Of a stretch of 64,000 nt of DNA, positions 44,638-54,044 are shown piece after piece (positions within the stretch are counted from its first letter, which is position 1; every line of letters begins with the position of its first letter). The stretch is from positions 8,568,427 to 8,632,426 of the forward strand of contig NZ_CP036264.1 of the NCBI RefSeq assembly GCF_008035925.1, read 5' to 3'. The notes under the pieces were generated by a model. It saw only the letters and a program-made list of their open reading frames with translations, ran no database searches and was not told the origin of the DNA. This DNA comes from Stieleria maiorica (GTDB taxonomy: Bacteria > Planctomycetota > Planctomycetia > Pirellulales > Pirellulaceae). The position numbers and the translations under genes are program-made.

Positions 44638-45597
44638 TTACCAATATTTTTCAAAATGAATTCTGCCGGGGCCGCTGCCGTGGATTTCGTGGCGAAAACC
44701 AGCCTCGATCAGCAACGGCAACATGCCGCACTTTTTTGGCGGAGAGACGCCCGGAGGAACGTAGCCGATCATGTCAGGGTTACCGCACAAGAAGACATGT
44801 GTGTTGGCCGGGGAAAGCGGGTCGCCGGCGTCCTTGGCGAGTTTCCCGCTGGTGAAGTAATCCTGGATGTATTGTTTGCCGACGTAACCCGGCAAGTCGG
44901 CGTCAAGGTTCACCGCTTCACGCGTCGTGCACGGCAGGTAGCGGTAGTTGGGAAATTGTTCCATCAACGAAAGATGGAGCGAATGGTAGGCCAGGTCACC
45001 AAAGTAGCGAACGCAACACGCGTTGATGATGCGCCCCTTGTGTCCGCCGGCCAACAGCGTTGCGGTCATCGCGTTGTGGGGCGCTTCGCCGGTGCCGGTG
45101 CCGAGCATCAACACAGTCGCGTCGGGGGCCGGCTGGCCGAGGGTGTAGGTGCCGACGAATTTTTTTCCGATCGCGATCCGGTCTCCTTTGCCCAAACAGA
45201 AAAGTCTGGGGGTCAAAGCCGGCGGTGCCTTGTCGGGGCTGTCGGCGGCACGGACCAGGACGATGTAGAATTCCAGGTAGTCGAGGGAGTCCACCGGCGC
45301 GAGGGCCTGTTGATCATCCAACAGCGGGCAGGAGACCGAGTAGGCGCGTTTGACGACGCGCGAGCGTTTTTTTTCCGGCACGTCGTCGTCCTGGGTGCCT
45401 TCCAGCCGAGGCTCCCAGAGTCCCAGTCCCAGCGTCACGTATTGGCCGGCTTGAAACGGCGGAACCCCGTCATCGGGGCGGATCCGAAATCGAGCCAGAT
45501 TCTCGTGGCAATCGATTCTTTCGATGATCGTCGCGTTATAATGACGTGCACGCAGGGCTTCGACGTCCATTTCTGATGGGTTCTCCGAGACGGGCAC
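44638..45597 (-). CDS. fpr: Ferredoxin-NADP reductase
   Basis: A 319-residue plant-type FAD-dependent reductase moving electrons between ferredoxin or flavodoxin and NADP(H). The FAD motif is RAYSVSCP (RxYS), the NADP motif GTGTGEAPHNAM, the substrate-binding VFLCGNPDMIGYV follows, and the protein ends IHFEKYW, with an aromatic residue as in the FPR class. A GTG at 45597 has GGAG about seven bases upstream; ATG 45570 is an alternative. An insertion (EGTQDDDVPEKKRSR) lies in the FAD domain. With the nearby complex I and Nfn-like genes it adds to a ferredoxin/NADPH theme. Confidence 0.9.
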   Translation of the reverse strand: MPVSENPSEMDVEALRARHYNATIIERIDCHENLARFRIRPDDGVPPFQAGQYVTLGLGLWEPRLEGTQDDDVPEKKRSRVVKRAYSVSCPLLDDQQALAPVDSLDYLEFYIVLVRAADSPDKAPPALTPRLFCLGKGDRIAIGKKFVGTYTLGQPAPDATVLMLGTGTGEAPHNAMTATLLAGGHKGRIINACCVRYFGDLAYHSLHLSLMEQFPNYRYLPCTTREAVNLDADLPGYVGKQYIQDYFTSGKLAKDAGDPLSPANTHVFLCGNPDMIGYVPPGVSPPKKCGMLPLLIEAGFRHEIHGSGPGRIHFEKYW

Positions 45598-45765
45598 GTG
45601 TTTCTCCGAACAAGGGCTGGTGAGGTTGCAAAATCGCAAACCCAGGAAAAATGCCGCAGTAATCAATCCGTTCTCGCAATATACTGAACTTCTGAGCCGC
45701 TGGTCGCCCGCGGCCCTGCGTTCTCCCATCCGAGTTCCCCGATCGTCGTCGCGAGACGTTTCAAA

Positions 45766-47130
45766 ATGCCACTCCGCACTGATTCTCGCCGCCATACAAC
45801 CGGCCATACCGAGGGCCATACCGAGGGGGCGTTTCGCCGCGTGACCGTTGGGGTTGCAATCGCCGCCGTGGTGGCCGCCTGGAGCGGGTTGTTTGGACCC
45901 GCCGGTGAATCCTCCGCCGCCGAGCGATGGACCAGTTTGGACGGATCGAGCACGGTGGAGGCGGACTTCATCGGGTTGTGGGGCAACAACGTGGTGTTGG
46001 AGTTGCCCGGACCGCGACGCGTGACCGTCAGTGTCGACAATCTGATCGCCGATAGTCGAATCCAAGCGCGCCGGTTGGGCGAAGAACAGCGGCGCAAACG
46101 AGCCGAGTTGCGACAACGGATTCAGGCCGAGGCCAAAGAGGCGGCCGCACCGGCACCGACACCGCTACCTGCCCCCCCGACACCCCCGCCCTACCAACGA
46201 CTCAGCTCCACCGGCGGGTTGCTGGCGCAATTGGAATGGATGGACCAGCAGAACAAAAACGGACACGGGCTGATCGCCGCCTTCGACTCGCTGCCGCTGA
46301 ATTACCAGAACGATCTGGAGCGGTTGCTACGGATGAGTGTCGCCAAGCTGGACATGCAGGGAATGCGTCAGGTCTTGAGTTCGGTCCACTCGGTCGGTGA
46401 CTTGATTGTCACACGTCAGCGCTGGGTTTTCTCGCACCCGCGGTTGCAGGGGATCGATGCCGATGCCAGAGACACGTTGAAATCGCTGCTGTTGTCGATC
46501 GGCGGTCTGCTTCGTGACGGAATCGATCCGGACCAACTGCGGTTGGAAGCATTGTCGACAACCCCATTGCGGACTTGGTTGCTCGAATTGGACGGGCGGC
46601 TGGCCCCGCACATCGCATCGATCTACGAGCAGATGGAAATGCTGGGGATCGAATCTGCATCCTACGAGGTCAAAGATGAGAAAGACGGTAAAGCGACCGT
46701 CGAAATCAGCTACGGCGACGTCAAGCAGAGCATGAATTTCATTACGGTCGATGGTCTCTGGATGCCGGCCGAATCCGACGCCGAAAAATGGGCCGAAGCG
46801 ATGAAGACGTGGGAAGACACACTCGCCGGGACCGCCGACGGATCACTGTTGGCCGGTGGGGCTGCGGAGATGGTGCCGTTGATGCTGGACCCGATCTTGC
46901 AACCTGCCCTGGCGGCCGAATCGGCCCGTGAGTTCCACTCGGCGATGGACGGCTGGTTCGCCATGGCAGCTCCCCTGGTCTCTCAAATGCAGCGTTTCGG
47001 AGGCGGAAATCGTCGCGGCATGAATTCCTACGGGAACGGTTATGACGACTACGACATGCAGATGGAAATGGACATGCAAATGGAGATGGAAATGCAAATG
47101 GAGATGAACATGCCGACGGATGGATTTTAG
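45766..47130 (+). CDS. SHD1-like domain secreted/membrane-anchored protein with Met/Glu/Gln repeat tail
   Basis: A 454-residue protein. A hydrophobic segment lies at about 29-47, then an SHD1-like small barrel at about 53-103 (RWTSLDGSSTVEADFIGLWG, VTVSVDNLIADSRIQA), a domain common in planctomycete envelope proteins. A Pro-rich linker (APTPLPAPPTPPPY) and a long helical domain with no family I know follow. The last 25 residues are a low-complexity repeat of the pair Met-(Gln/Glu/Asp), such as MQMEMDMQMEMEM. The N-terminus also has a short duplication, HTEGHTEG. Function is unknown. Confidence 0.8.
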   Translation: MPLRTDSRRHTTGHTEGHTEGAFRRVTVGVAIAAVVAAWSGLFGPAGESSAAERWTSLDGSSTVEADFIGLWGNNVVLELPGPRRVTVSVDNLIADSRIQARRLGEEQRRKRAELRQRIQAEAKEAAAPAPTPLPAPPTPPPYQRLSSTGGLLAQLEWMDQQNKNGHGLIAAFDSLPLNYQNDLERLLRMSVAKLDMQGMRQVLSSVHSVGDLIVTRQRWVFSHPRLQGIDADARDTLKSLLLSIGGLLRDGIDPDQLRLEALSTTPLRTWLLELDGRLAPHIASIYEQMEMLGIESASYEVKDEKDGKATVEISYGDVKQSMNFITVDGLWMPAESDAEKWAEAMKTWEDTLAGTADGSLLAGGAAEMVPLMLDPILQPALAAESAREFHSAMDGWFAMAAPLVSQMQRFGGGNRRGMNSYGNGYDDYDMQMEMDMQMEMEMQMEMNMPTDGF

Positions 47131-47164
47131 TCGATTGTCGCAGCAGGACGGAAATGAAACGGCG

Positions 47165-48649
47165 ATGACGGAGTCGGTGTCACCCTCGGTTCCGAAACGG
47201 ATTGCGGTGATCGGTGGTGGGCTGTCGGGATTGGCCACCGCGTTCTACTTGAAACGATTCTCACCCCGCGCGAGCATCAAGGTTTACGAATCGTCGTCGC
47301 GTCTGGGTGGAGTGATCCATACCGAGCGAATCGAATCGGCCGGGCACGGTTGCTTTGTGATCGATCACGGCGCCGACATGTTTGCGACCGAGCCGCCCGC
47401 GGCGATTCAGTTGTGTCGTGATCTGGGAGTCGAAGACCAGTTGATCGTTCCCGACACCTCGCGCGCCGGGGCGATGATCGTGCACCGAGGCAAATTGGTG
47501 CCCATTCCCGACGGCTTCGTCTTGATGCGGGCGACGAAGCTTTGGCAGATGGTGACCACGCCGCTGTTGTCGATCCCCGGTAAGCTGCGATTTTTGGCCG
47601 AACGGTTCGTCGGCGGGCAAGCCGTTCCGAACGCCGTGGCCGACGATGTCAGTGTCGCAGATTTCGTTCGCCATCGAATGGGCGGTGAAGTGCTGGATCG
47701 GCTGGTCGGGCCGCTGGTCGCAGGCATCTACACCGCCGACATCGAAAAGCTGAGCATGAACGCGACGATGGCCCCGATGGTCGCGATGGTCAAAAAACAC
47801 GGTTCGCTGGCCCAGGCGACGTTGGCCCGGCGGCGCGAGAACCAGGACGTGACCGAGCGGAACAGTGCCGGCGCGCGGTACGAGAAGTTTCGCGGCTTTC
47901 CCGACGGCATGAAGCAACTGATCGACACGCTTGCCGCGGCGATCGGAGAGGAATCGATTCAGACCGATACGCCGATCACGGCCCTGCGCCACACCGACGA
48001 TGTTTCGCAGCCCTGGGAATTGAGCTTCGATCGCGGGGCCGAATCCTTTGACGAAGTCATTTTGGCCGCGCCGGCGGCGGCATCGGCCAGCCTGCTTCGC
48101 TCGATCGATGCCGCCGCGATTCAAACGCCTTGCCGTACCGCGGCCGACGCGCTGTCATCCATCCCGTCCGCGTCGACCGCGATCGCAGTGCTGTGCGTTC
48201 GCAAGTCCCAGATCGCTCGGTTGCCACACCAGTTCGGATTTGTCGTCCCACAAATCGAAAATCGCAAGATCCTGGCCGCCAGTTTTGCAAGCCACAAGTA
48301 TCCGATCCGCTGTCCCGCAGATCATGTGATCATTCGTGTGTTTGTTGGTGGCGCGTTGCAACCGGAGTTGTTGCAGCAATCCGATGAACAAATCGTCGAC
48401 ATGGTTCGCGGGGAACTCGCGGATCTGATCGGAATGACCGGTCGGGAAACACTCGCCCGTGTCGTGCGGTGGAACGACGCCATGCCCCAGTACCATGTCG
48501 GTCATCTCAAACGCGTCGAAACGATCGAAACCGCGATGGTGCAGATTCCGCATCTGCATCTGGTCACCAATGCTTTACGCGGCGTCGGGATCGCCCCGGT
48601 GATCGCCGCGGGTAAAAAGATGGCCAAAACGATAAGCGGGGCCGAGTGA
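47165..48649 (+). CDS. hemG: Protoporphyrinogen oxidase (oxygen-dependent type)
   Basis: A 494-residue FAD enzyme of the HemY/PPOX family that oxidises protoporphyrinogen IX (or coproporphyrinogen III in some bacteria) in haem synthesis. It shows the dinucleotide fold RIAVIGGGLSGLATAFYLKR, ESSSRLGGVIHTER, VAGIYTADIEKLSM and the C-terminal NALRGVGIAPVIAAG. The ATG at 47165 is chosen because the family starts at MTESVSPSVPKRIAV; ATG 47120 would overlap the previous gene. In a Gram-negative-type lineage it may act at the membrane. hemG/hemY naming differs between lineages. Confidence 0.92.
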   Translation: MTESVSPSVPKRIAVIGGGLSGLATAFYLKRFSPRASIKVYESSSRLGGVIHTERIESAGHGCFVIDHGADMFATEPPAAIQLCRDLGVEDQLIVPDTSRAGAMIVHRGKLVPIPDGFVLMRATKLWQMVTTPLLSIPGKLRFLAERFVGGQAVPNAVADDVSVADFVRHRMGGEVLDRLVGPLVAGIYTADIEKLSMNATMAPMVAMVKKHGSLAQATLARRRENQDVTERNSAGARYEKFRGFPDGMKQLIDTLAAAIGEESIQTDTPITALRHTDDVSQPWELSFDRGAESFDEVILAAPAAASASLLRSIDAAAIQTPCRTAADALSSIPSASTAIAVLCVRKSQIARLPHQFGFVVPQIENRKILAASFASHKYPIRCPADHVIIRVFVGGALQPELLQQSDEQIVDMVRGELADLIGMTGRETLARVVRWNDAMPQYHVGHLKRVETIETAMVQIPHLHLVTNALRGVGIAPVIAAGKKMAKTISGAE

Positions 48650-48724
48650 AGCGGCGTTATTTCCGGTAGACTGATGGGGCCCGCTCTCCCATCTTTCCTC
48701 CGCCTCTTGGACGATTGTGAATCC

Positions 48725-51148
48725 ATGATCCGTCTCTTCTTCGCCGGCATGATTGGTTTAACTGCGATTCCCATCTTCGGGGAGGAGCGAATCGATTTCG
48801 TTCACCAGATCAAACCGCTGCTGAATCGGCATTGCGTCGATTGCCACGGCGCGGAAGAGCAAAACGGAGGTCTGCGGTTGGATCGATCGGCCGCGGCATT
48901 TGCCGAAGCGGACTCGGGGCACGCCGCGATTGTCCCGGGGATGCCGGAAGGGAGCGGCCTGCTGGCGCGGGTGCGATCACGCAGCGAAGACGACCGGATG
49001 CCGCCCGATGGAGATCGGCTTTCGGAGGCGGAGATCGACTTGCTGCGTCGGTGGATCGCATCGGGGGCGGAATGGCCGGCCGCGGACGAGTCATCCGAGC
49101 ATTCGTTTCCGGAAACGGACCATTGGGCGTTTCAACCGATTCGCGCCGTTGCACCGCCGGCGGTGCGCGAGCTTGCTTGGCCGACCGGTGACCTGGACCG
49201 GTTTGTCCAAGCCCGTCGCGAAGCAGCGGGGCTGGCCGTCGTCGGCGATGCCACGCCGGTCGATCTGATCCGCCGTGCGACGTACGGGCTGACCGGATTG
49301 CCGCCGACGATCCAGGAAGTTGATGCGTTTCGCGGACGCGTCGCGGAGGTCGGCCGGGCCGAGGCGATGGTCGAGCTGGTCGACGATTTACTCAGCCGCC
49401 CCACCTACGGCCAACGATGGGGGCGGCACTGGATGGACTGGGTGCGCTACGCCGATACGGCCGGCGACAATTCGGACTTTCCGATTCCGCAAGCGTTCTT
49501 GTATCGCAACTACATCATTGATTCGTTCAACAACGACCTGCCATACGATCAGTTTTTGATCGAACAAATCGCCGGTGACCTGTTGCCCGCGTCAACCCTG
49601 GAGGAACGAAACCGACAACTGATCGCGACCGGTTACCTGGCCATGGCCCGCCGGTTCGGTTCATTGATCGAACGCTATCCCTGGCATCTGACGATCGAAG
49701 ACACCATCGACAACGTCGGCCGCACGATGATGGGGATGACATTGGCGTGTGCCCGCTGTCACGATCACAAATTCGATCCCATCAGTGCACGCGACTATTA
49801 CGCGATGTACGGGATTTTTGCCAGCACGCGGTACCCGTTCCCGGGAATCGAATTGTTCCAAACGCAGCGCGATTTTGTCAGTTTGATGGACTCGGCCGAA
49901 ACGCGTGCACGGCTGAAAGAATTCCAACCCGAATCGGATCGGCTGGCCGCCGAGTTGCAAAAGCATTTGGATCGCTGCGAGGCCCGAGCGAGAGAAAACG
50001 CCCTGCGCGAAAAAGATTGCAGTTTGGAGCAGCGGAGGAAGATGCGCGAGGAGTTGGACGGCATGTTGATCCAGGCTCGAAAGGCTGGTGAGAAACTTGC
50101 CGCACACCTGCGAACGTTGCCGGAGATTCCCAGCGCCTATGCCGTGGCGGATGCGGATGCGATCGATGCGCGGATTCAAATCAAAGGCGAACCGACGCGA
50201 CCAGGGGCTCAGGTCCGGCGCGGGTTTCCTGAAATTCTGGGGGGCTGGAAACTCGATCCGGACGTGGCCGATTCGACCAGCGGTCGCAAGCAGTTGGCCG
50301 AGTGGATTACGCATCCACAAAATCCGCTGACCGCACGCGTGATCGTCAATCGAGTCTGGCAACGACACTTCGGAACGGGGATCGTTTCAAGCACCAGCGA
50401 TTTTGGGTTGCGTGGTGAATCGCCCACACACCCCGACCTGCTCGATTGGCTTGCCACGGACTTCATGAACAACGGCTGGTCGCTGAAACACTTGCAGCGA
50501 CGCATCCTGACATCGCACACGTATGCACTCTCCAGCGCCGGTCATTCCGACAACCTGGCCCGTGATCCGAACAATTCACTGCACTGGCGTTTCAATCGCC
50601 AGCGGTTGGATGCGGAATCGATTCGTGATTCGGTCATGATGATTGCCGGTACCTTGGACGTCTCGCCGCAGACCGACCCCTATCCATTTCCACCCCGGGA
50701 GAAGTGGAAATTCACACAGCACCATCCGTTCAACGACGACTATCCCAGCAATAAACGTAGCGTCTACCTGATGACCAAGCGGTTGACCGCTGGGACGTAC
50801 TACCAAACGTTCGACGGTCCCGATCCGAATGCATGTACCAGTAACCGCGACCAGTCGATCACTGCGTTGCAGGCGTTGTACTTTGTCAATGATCAATTCC
50901 TGCACGATCAGGCGTCGCGATTTGCCGAAGCCGTGATCCACCACTCCGGCGATCCTCAAAAGCGGATCGACTTCGCCGTTCGGACCCTGTTGTGCCGACC
51001 GCCGACGAACGAAGAGACGCGGCAATTGTTGGCGCACTTGGATAAGGTTGCCGCACGGATCGGCGACGGCAGCGATGTGGAACGGCAGAAGTGGGCCAGC
51101 TTGACGCGCAGTTTGCTGCGTTTGAATGAATTTTTGTATTTGGATTGA
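48725..51148 (+). CDS. PSCyt1/DUF1549/DUF1553 cytochrome-domain protein
   Basis: An 807-residue secreted protein of the planctomycete-specific family. A signal peptide (FFAGMIGLTAIPIFG) is followed by the PSCyt1 c-type cytochrome-like domain with CVDCHG (about residue 37) and DRMPPDG. The DUF1549 domain spans about 150-350 (RRATYGLTGLPPTIQEVDAF, GRHWMDWVRYADTAGD, MTLACARCHDHKFDPIS, a second CxxCH). DUF1553 spans about 510-790 (NPLTARVIVNRVWQRHFGTG, LQRRILTSHTYALSS). Such proteins are always near DUF1501 proteins and are thought to act in polysaccharide or redox processes at the envelope; the reaction is unknown. ATG 48725 is preferred over 48674. Confidence 0.92.
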   Translation: MIRLFFAGMIGLTAIPIFGEERIDFVHQIKPLLNRHCVDCHGAEEQNGGLRLDRSAAAFAEADSGHAAIVPGMPEGSGLLARVRSRSEDDRMPPDGDRLSEAEIDLLRRWIASGAEWPAADESSEHSFPETDHWAFQPIRAVAPPAVRELAWPTGDLDRFVQARREAAGLAVVGDATPVDLIRRATYGLTGLPPTIQEVDAFRGRVAEVGRAEAMVELVDDLLSRPTYGQRWGRHWMDWVRYADTAGDNSDFPIPQAFLYRNYIIDSFNNDLPYDQFLIEQIAGDLLPASTLEERNRQLIATGYLAMARRFGSLIERYPWHLTIEDTIDNVGRTMMGMTLACARCHDHKFDPISARDYYAMYGIFASTRYPFPGIELFQTQRDFVSLMDSAETRARLKEFQPESDRLAAELQKHLDRCEARARENALREKDCSLEQRRKMREELDGMLIQARKAGEKLAAHLRTLPEIPSAYAVADADAIDARIQIKGEPTRPGAQVRRGFPEILGGWKLDPDVADSTSGRKQLAEWITHPQNPLTARVIVNRVWQRHFGTGIVSSTSDFGLRGESPTHPDLLDWLATDFMNNGWSLKHLQRRILTSHTYALSSAGHSDNLARDPNNSLHWRFNRQRLDAESIRDSVMMIAGTLDVSPQTDPYPFPPREKWKFTQHHPFNDDYPSNKRSVYLMTKRLTAGTYYQTFDGPDPNACTSNRDQSITALQALYFVNDQFLHDQASRFAEAVIHHSGDPQKRIDFAVRTLLCRPPTNEETRQLLAHLDKVAARIGDGSDVERQKWASLTRSLLRLNEFLYLD

Positions 51149-51183
51149 ATGCCCCCCTTTCATTTACTACGAGCTCCTTTGCG

Positions 51184-52536
51184 ATGTTGAACTCGAGTTC
51201 GAATCGACGAACGATGCTTCGATCGATGGTCGGTGGTTCGTTGTTGATGCCGGGGATCGTCTCGCAATTGTTGGCAGGCGAGTCGGATCCTCTGGTACCC
51301 AAGGCGACGCACCACGCGGCGAAAGCCAAACGCGTGATTTTTATTTACGCGACCGGTGGCGTTTCGCACATCGACACCTTCGATCCGAAATCGACCGCGG
51401 GCGGTCGTGACGGCAGTGGAAAAGACCGGTTGATGGGCAACCTGTTCGGTGCCAAACCCGATCCGAAATGCGGGACAATGGTCAGTGACATCTTTCCGCA
51501 CGTCCGTGACGTGATGGATGAAGTCTGTTTGATTCGGTCGATGAAGGCGTCGCACTTCGACCACTCCGAAGCCACACTCGGAATGCACACCGGGTCCCCA
51601 ACCTTCGCACGGCCGAGCATGGGATCCTGGATCAGCTACGGTCTGGGGACTTTCAACCAGAATCTACCCAGCTTTATCGTCATCGCGCCGCATTTGCCTT
51701 ATGGAGGAACCCAGGTCTATGCGAGTGATTTTTTGCCGGCGTTCCACCAAGGCACGCGTGTGTTGCCTGGAAACGATCCGATCGCCAACCTGAACCCGCC
51801 CGACGCGACGGGGCGGTTGCAGGATTTGGAATTCGATCTGGTCGATCAATTCAATCGGCGTCACGCCGATCAGCGTCCCCACGACACCGCCTTGGCGGCT
51901 CGGATCAAGTCGTTCGAAACGGCATTTCAGATGCAACAGGCGGCGCCCGAAGCGTTTGGTCTTGACCAGGAACCAGAACACATTCGGCGGTTGTACGGGC
52001 TGGACCGCAAGGTCAAAGGCCCCGGCGCGGATTTCGGTTGGCAGTGTCTTGTGGCGCGGCGATTGGCCGAACGCGGCGTTCGGTTCATCGAATTGATCGA
52101 CACCGGGTCGCGACCGAATTGGGACTCACATGGGGAGATGAAGGAGCACGCGGATCTGGCCTACAACGTCGACCAGCCGACCGCGGCGCTGATCACGGAT
52201 CTACGTCAACGCGGCATGTTGGACGACACGATCGTGTTGTGGGCGACGGAGTTCGGACGCACGCCAACCAAAGAGGGCAAAAATGGACGCGGGCACCACC
52301 GGGACTGTTTCAGCGTCTGGCTGGCCGGCGGAGGATTCAAGGGCGGGCACGTGCATGGCGTGACCGACGAGATCGGGAAGTACACGGTGGAAAACCCGGT
52401 GGAGGTGCATGACTTGCACGCCACGATCTTGCATCAGCTGGGCATGGACCATGAAAAGCTGACGTTCCGTCACGCGGGGCGAGATTTTCGATTGACCGAT
52501 GTGCATGGAACGATCGTCACGGATTTACTTGCGTAA
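51184..52536 (+). CDS. DUF1501 (sulfatase-fold) protein
   Basis: A 450-residue protein of the DUF1501 family, related in fold to alkaline phosphatases/sulfatases. A Tat-like signal, NRRTMLRSMVGG, opens it. The domain shows AKRVIFIYATGGVSHIDTFD, VCLIRSMKASHFDHSEATLG, TIVLWATEFGRTPTKEGKNG and GRGHHRDCFSVWLAGGG, which hold the likely metal ligands. It follows the PSCyt1 gene by 35 bp, the standard planctomycete pair, so the two probably form a functional unit. The ATG at 51184 is used; a longer frame begins at 51145. Confidence 0.93.
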   Translation: MLNSSSNRRTMLRSMVGGSLLMPGIVSQLLAGESDPLVPKATHHAAKAKRVIFIYATGGVSHIDTFDPKSTAGGRDGSGKDRLMGNLFGAKPDPKCGTMVSDIFPHVRDVMDEVCLIRSMKASHFDHSEATLGMHTGSPTFARPSMGSWISYGLGTFNQNLPSFIVIAPHLPYGGTQVYASDFLPAFHQGTRVLPGNDPIANLNPPDATGRLQDLEFDLVDQFNRRHADQRPHDTALAARIKSFETAFQMQQAAPEAFGLDQEPEHIRRLYGLDRKVKGPGADFGWQCLVARRLAERGVRFIELIDTGSRPNWDSHGEMKEHADLAYNVDQPTAALITDLRQRGMLDDTIVLWATEFGRTPTKEGKNGRGHHRDCFSVWLAGGGFKGGHVHGVTDEIGKYTVENPVEVHDLHATILHQLGMDHEKLTFRHAGRDFRLTDVHGTIVTDLLA

Positions 52537-52753
52537 TCGACCGGCGGGCGGCGTTTCCCACGAGCTGACTTGCGGGTAGTGGACGAGGCGACGAGTCCAT
52601 TCAGATTGCGTGCCGCGAGGACTCCGCGCGTCGTCCACCACCGTCTACCCGAGTGTCCAGGCGCGAACCTTTGGCGCTGTGGGGCTGTCGAGCCAGAGGG
52701 ATCATCATGTCCGATCCTGCTTGCTCGTTTCCCCCTGCCGTGCGACCCGTCCA

Positions 52754-53665
52754 TTGAACGACTCAGACGATGACCCTCCCAGCCGATTCGCGTCGGGGGT
52801 TTTATTGGCGGTCTTGGGCACGTTTTTGTTCGCGCTCAAATCAATCTTTATCAAATTGGCGTTCGCCGCCGGGGCCGAGCCGACGATGTTGCTGGTGATC
52901 CGGCTCGCTTTCGCGCTGCCGGTTTATGTCGGCGTGCTGTGGCAGGTGCATCGTGATCCGTCGACCCGGCCGATCGGTCGGTCGCTGATGATGCGGGCAA
53001 TTGCCCTGGGATTCTTGGGCTATTACCTGGCGTCGTACTTGGATCTTAGCGGCTTGCAGTACATCACCGCCCAATTGGAGCGGTTGACGCTGTTTGTTTA
53101 TCCCGCGATCGTCGCGATCCTGGCCTGGCTGTTCCTGGGTGAAAGCCTGCATCGGCGGATCATCCTATCGATCGTGTTGTGCTACTGTGGCGTCGCAATG
53201 ATGTATGGCCAAGAACGCTTGGTCGCAGATCGAACGCAGGTCACCTGGGGCGTGGTGCTGGTCAGCGGATCGGCGATCAGCTATGCGATCTATATCCTGT
53301 TGGCCAAGCCGACGATGTCGATGATGGGCAGTCGCCGATTTACGAGTTTGGCGATGATCGGATCGACGGCATTTATCGGTCTGCACTTCTTGGCGACCCG
53401 TGAGGTGTCGCAATTGATCAGCGCATCGCCGGTCGTTTATGCCTACGGATTTGTGTTGGCGATCGTTTGCACGTTGATCCCCAGTTTCATGATCAACGAG
53501 GCGATCATGCGGATCGGTGCGACGCGGACGGCTGTGATCGGCAGTGTCGGGCCGGTGCTGACGATGCTGTTAGCGATCGGTGTCCTGGGGGAACCGTCGT
53601 CGCCGTGGCACTTCGTCGGAATGGGAATCGCGATCGTCGGCGTGGGTTTGGTGACGCGAAAGTGA
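52754..53665 (+). CDS. EamA/DMT-superfamily transporter
   Basis: A 303-residue membrane protein with ten predicted TM helices and two EamA repeats, the first at about 15-150 (GVLLAVLGTFLFALKSIFIK, YLDLSGLQYITAQLERL) and the second at about 165-300 (WGVVLVSGSAISYAIYILLA, ATRTAVIGSVGPVLTMLLAI). The family exports metabolites such as amino acids or sugars; the substrate is unknown. I place the start at TTG 52754, giving a short polar N-terminus before TM1. The frame stays open to a GTG at 52610, but that extension does not look like protein. Confidence 0.85.
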   Translation: MNDSDDDPPSRFASGVLLAVLGTFLFALKSIFIKLAFAAGAEPTMLLVIRLAFALPVYVGVLWQVHRDPSTRPIGRSLMMRAIALGFLGYYLASYLDLSGLQYITAQLERLTLFVYPAIVAILAWLFLGESLHRRIILSIVLCYCGVAMMYGQERLVADRTQVTWGVVLVSGSAISYAIYILLAKPTMSMMGSRRFTSLAMIGSTAFIGLHFLATREVSQLISASPVVYAYGFVLAIVCTLIPSFMINEAIMRIGATRTAVIGSVGPVLTMLLAIGVLGEPSSPWHFVGMGIAIVGVGLVTRK

Positions 53666-53696
53666 GTCGTTAGCGAGATGCTTCTCTCTGGGGACG

Positions 53697-53960
53697 ATGG
53701 CCCTTCCGGGCCGTCGTCCGCTGGATTCCCCTCGCTGCTTTGCAGCGACAGGCGACCGCCCGGAAGGGCCGTCGTACGCTGGATTCCCCTCGCTACTTTG
53801 CAGCGACAGGCGACCGCCCGGAAGGGCCGTTGTCCGCTGGATTCCCTTCGCTGCTTTGCAGCGACAGGCGACCGCCCGGAAGGGCCGTCGTACGTGGAGC
53901 AGCCCGTTGGTGTTTAGCCTTTAGGCGACCGCACTCTGAGTACGAGGGCCCTTCCGGGCC
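53697..53960. repeat. 58-bp tandem repeats with palindromic units
   Basis: Units starting CCGTCGTCCGCTGGATTCCC begin at 53711, 53769, 53827 and 53885 (partial), an exact 58-bp period. Each holds a hairpin TCGCTGC-TTT-GCAGCGA and a segment ACCGCCCGGAAGGGCC. Half-palindromes GGCCCTTCCGGGCC flank the array at about 53699-53712 and 53948-53960. Related pieces occur at about 690-706 and 20450-20475. All the short frames here are artefacts of the repeat. The rest of 53666-54044 has no gene. Confidence 0.85.
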
Positions 53961-54044
53961 CGTCGCCCGTGGGGCTCTGCACGACGCTACTAGAAAGGAC
54001 GTCGTACACCCCTCCACCGACCACCTCTTACTCAACCGGCCAGA

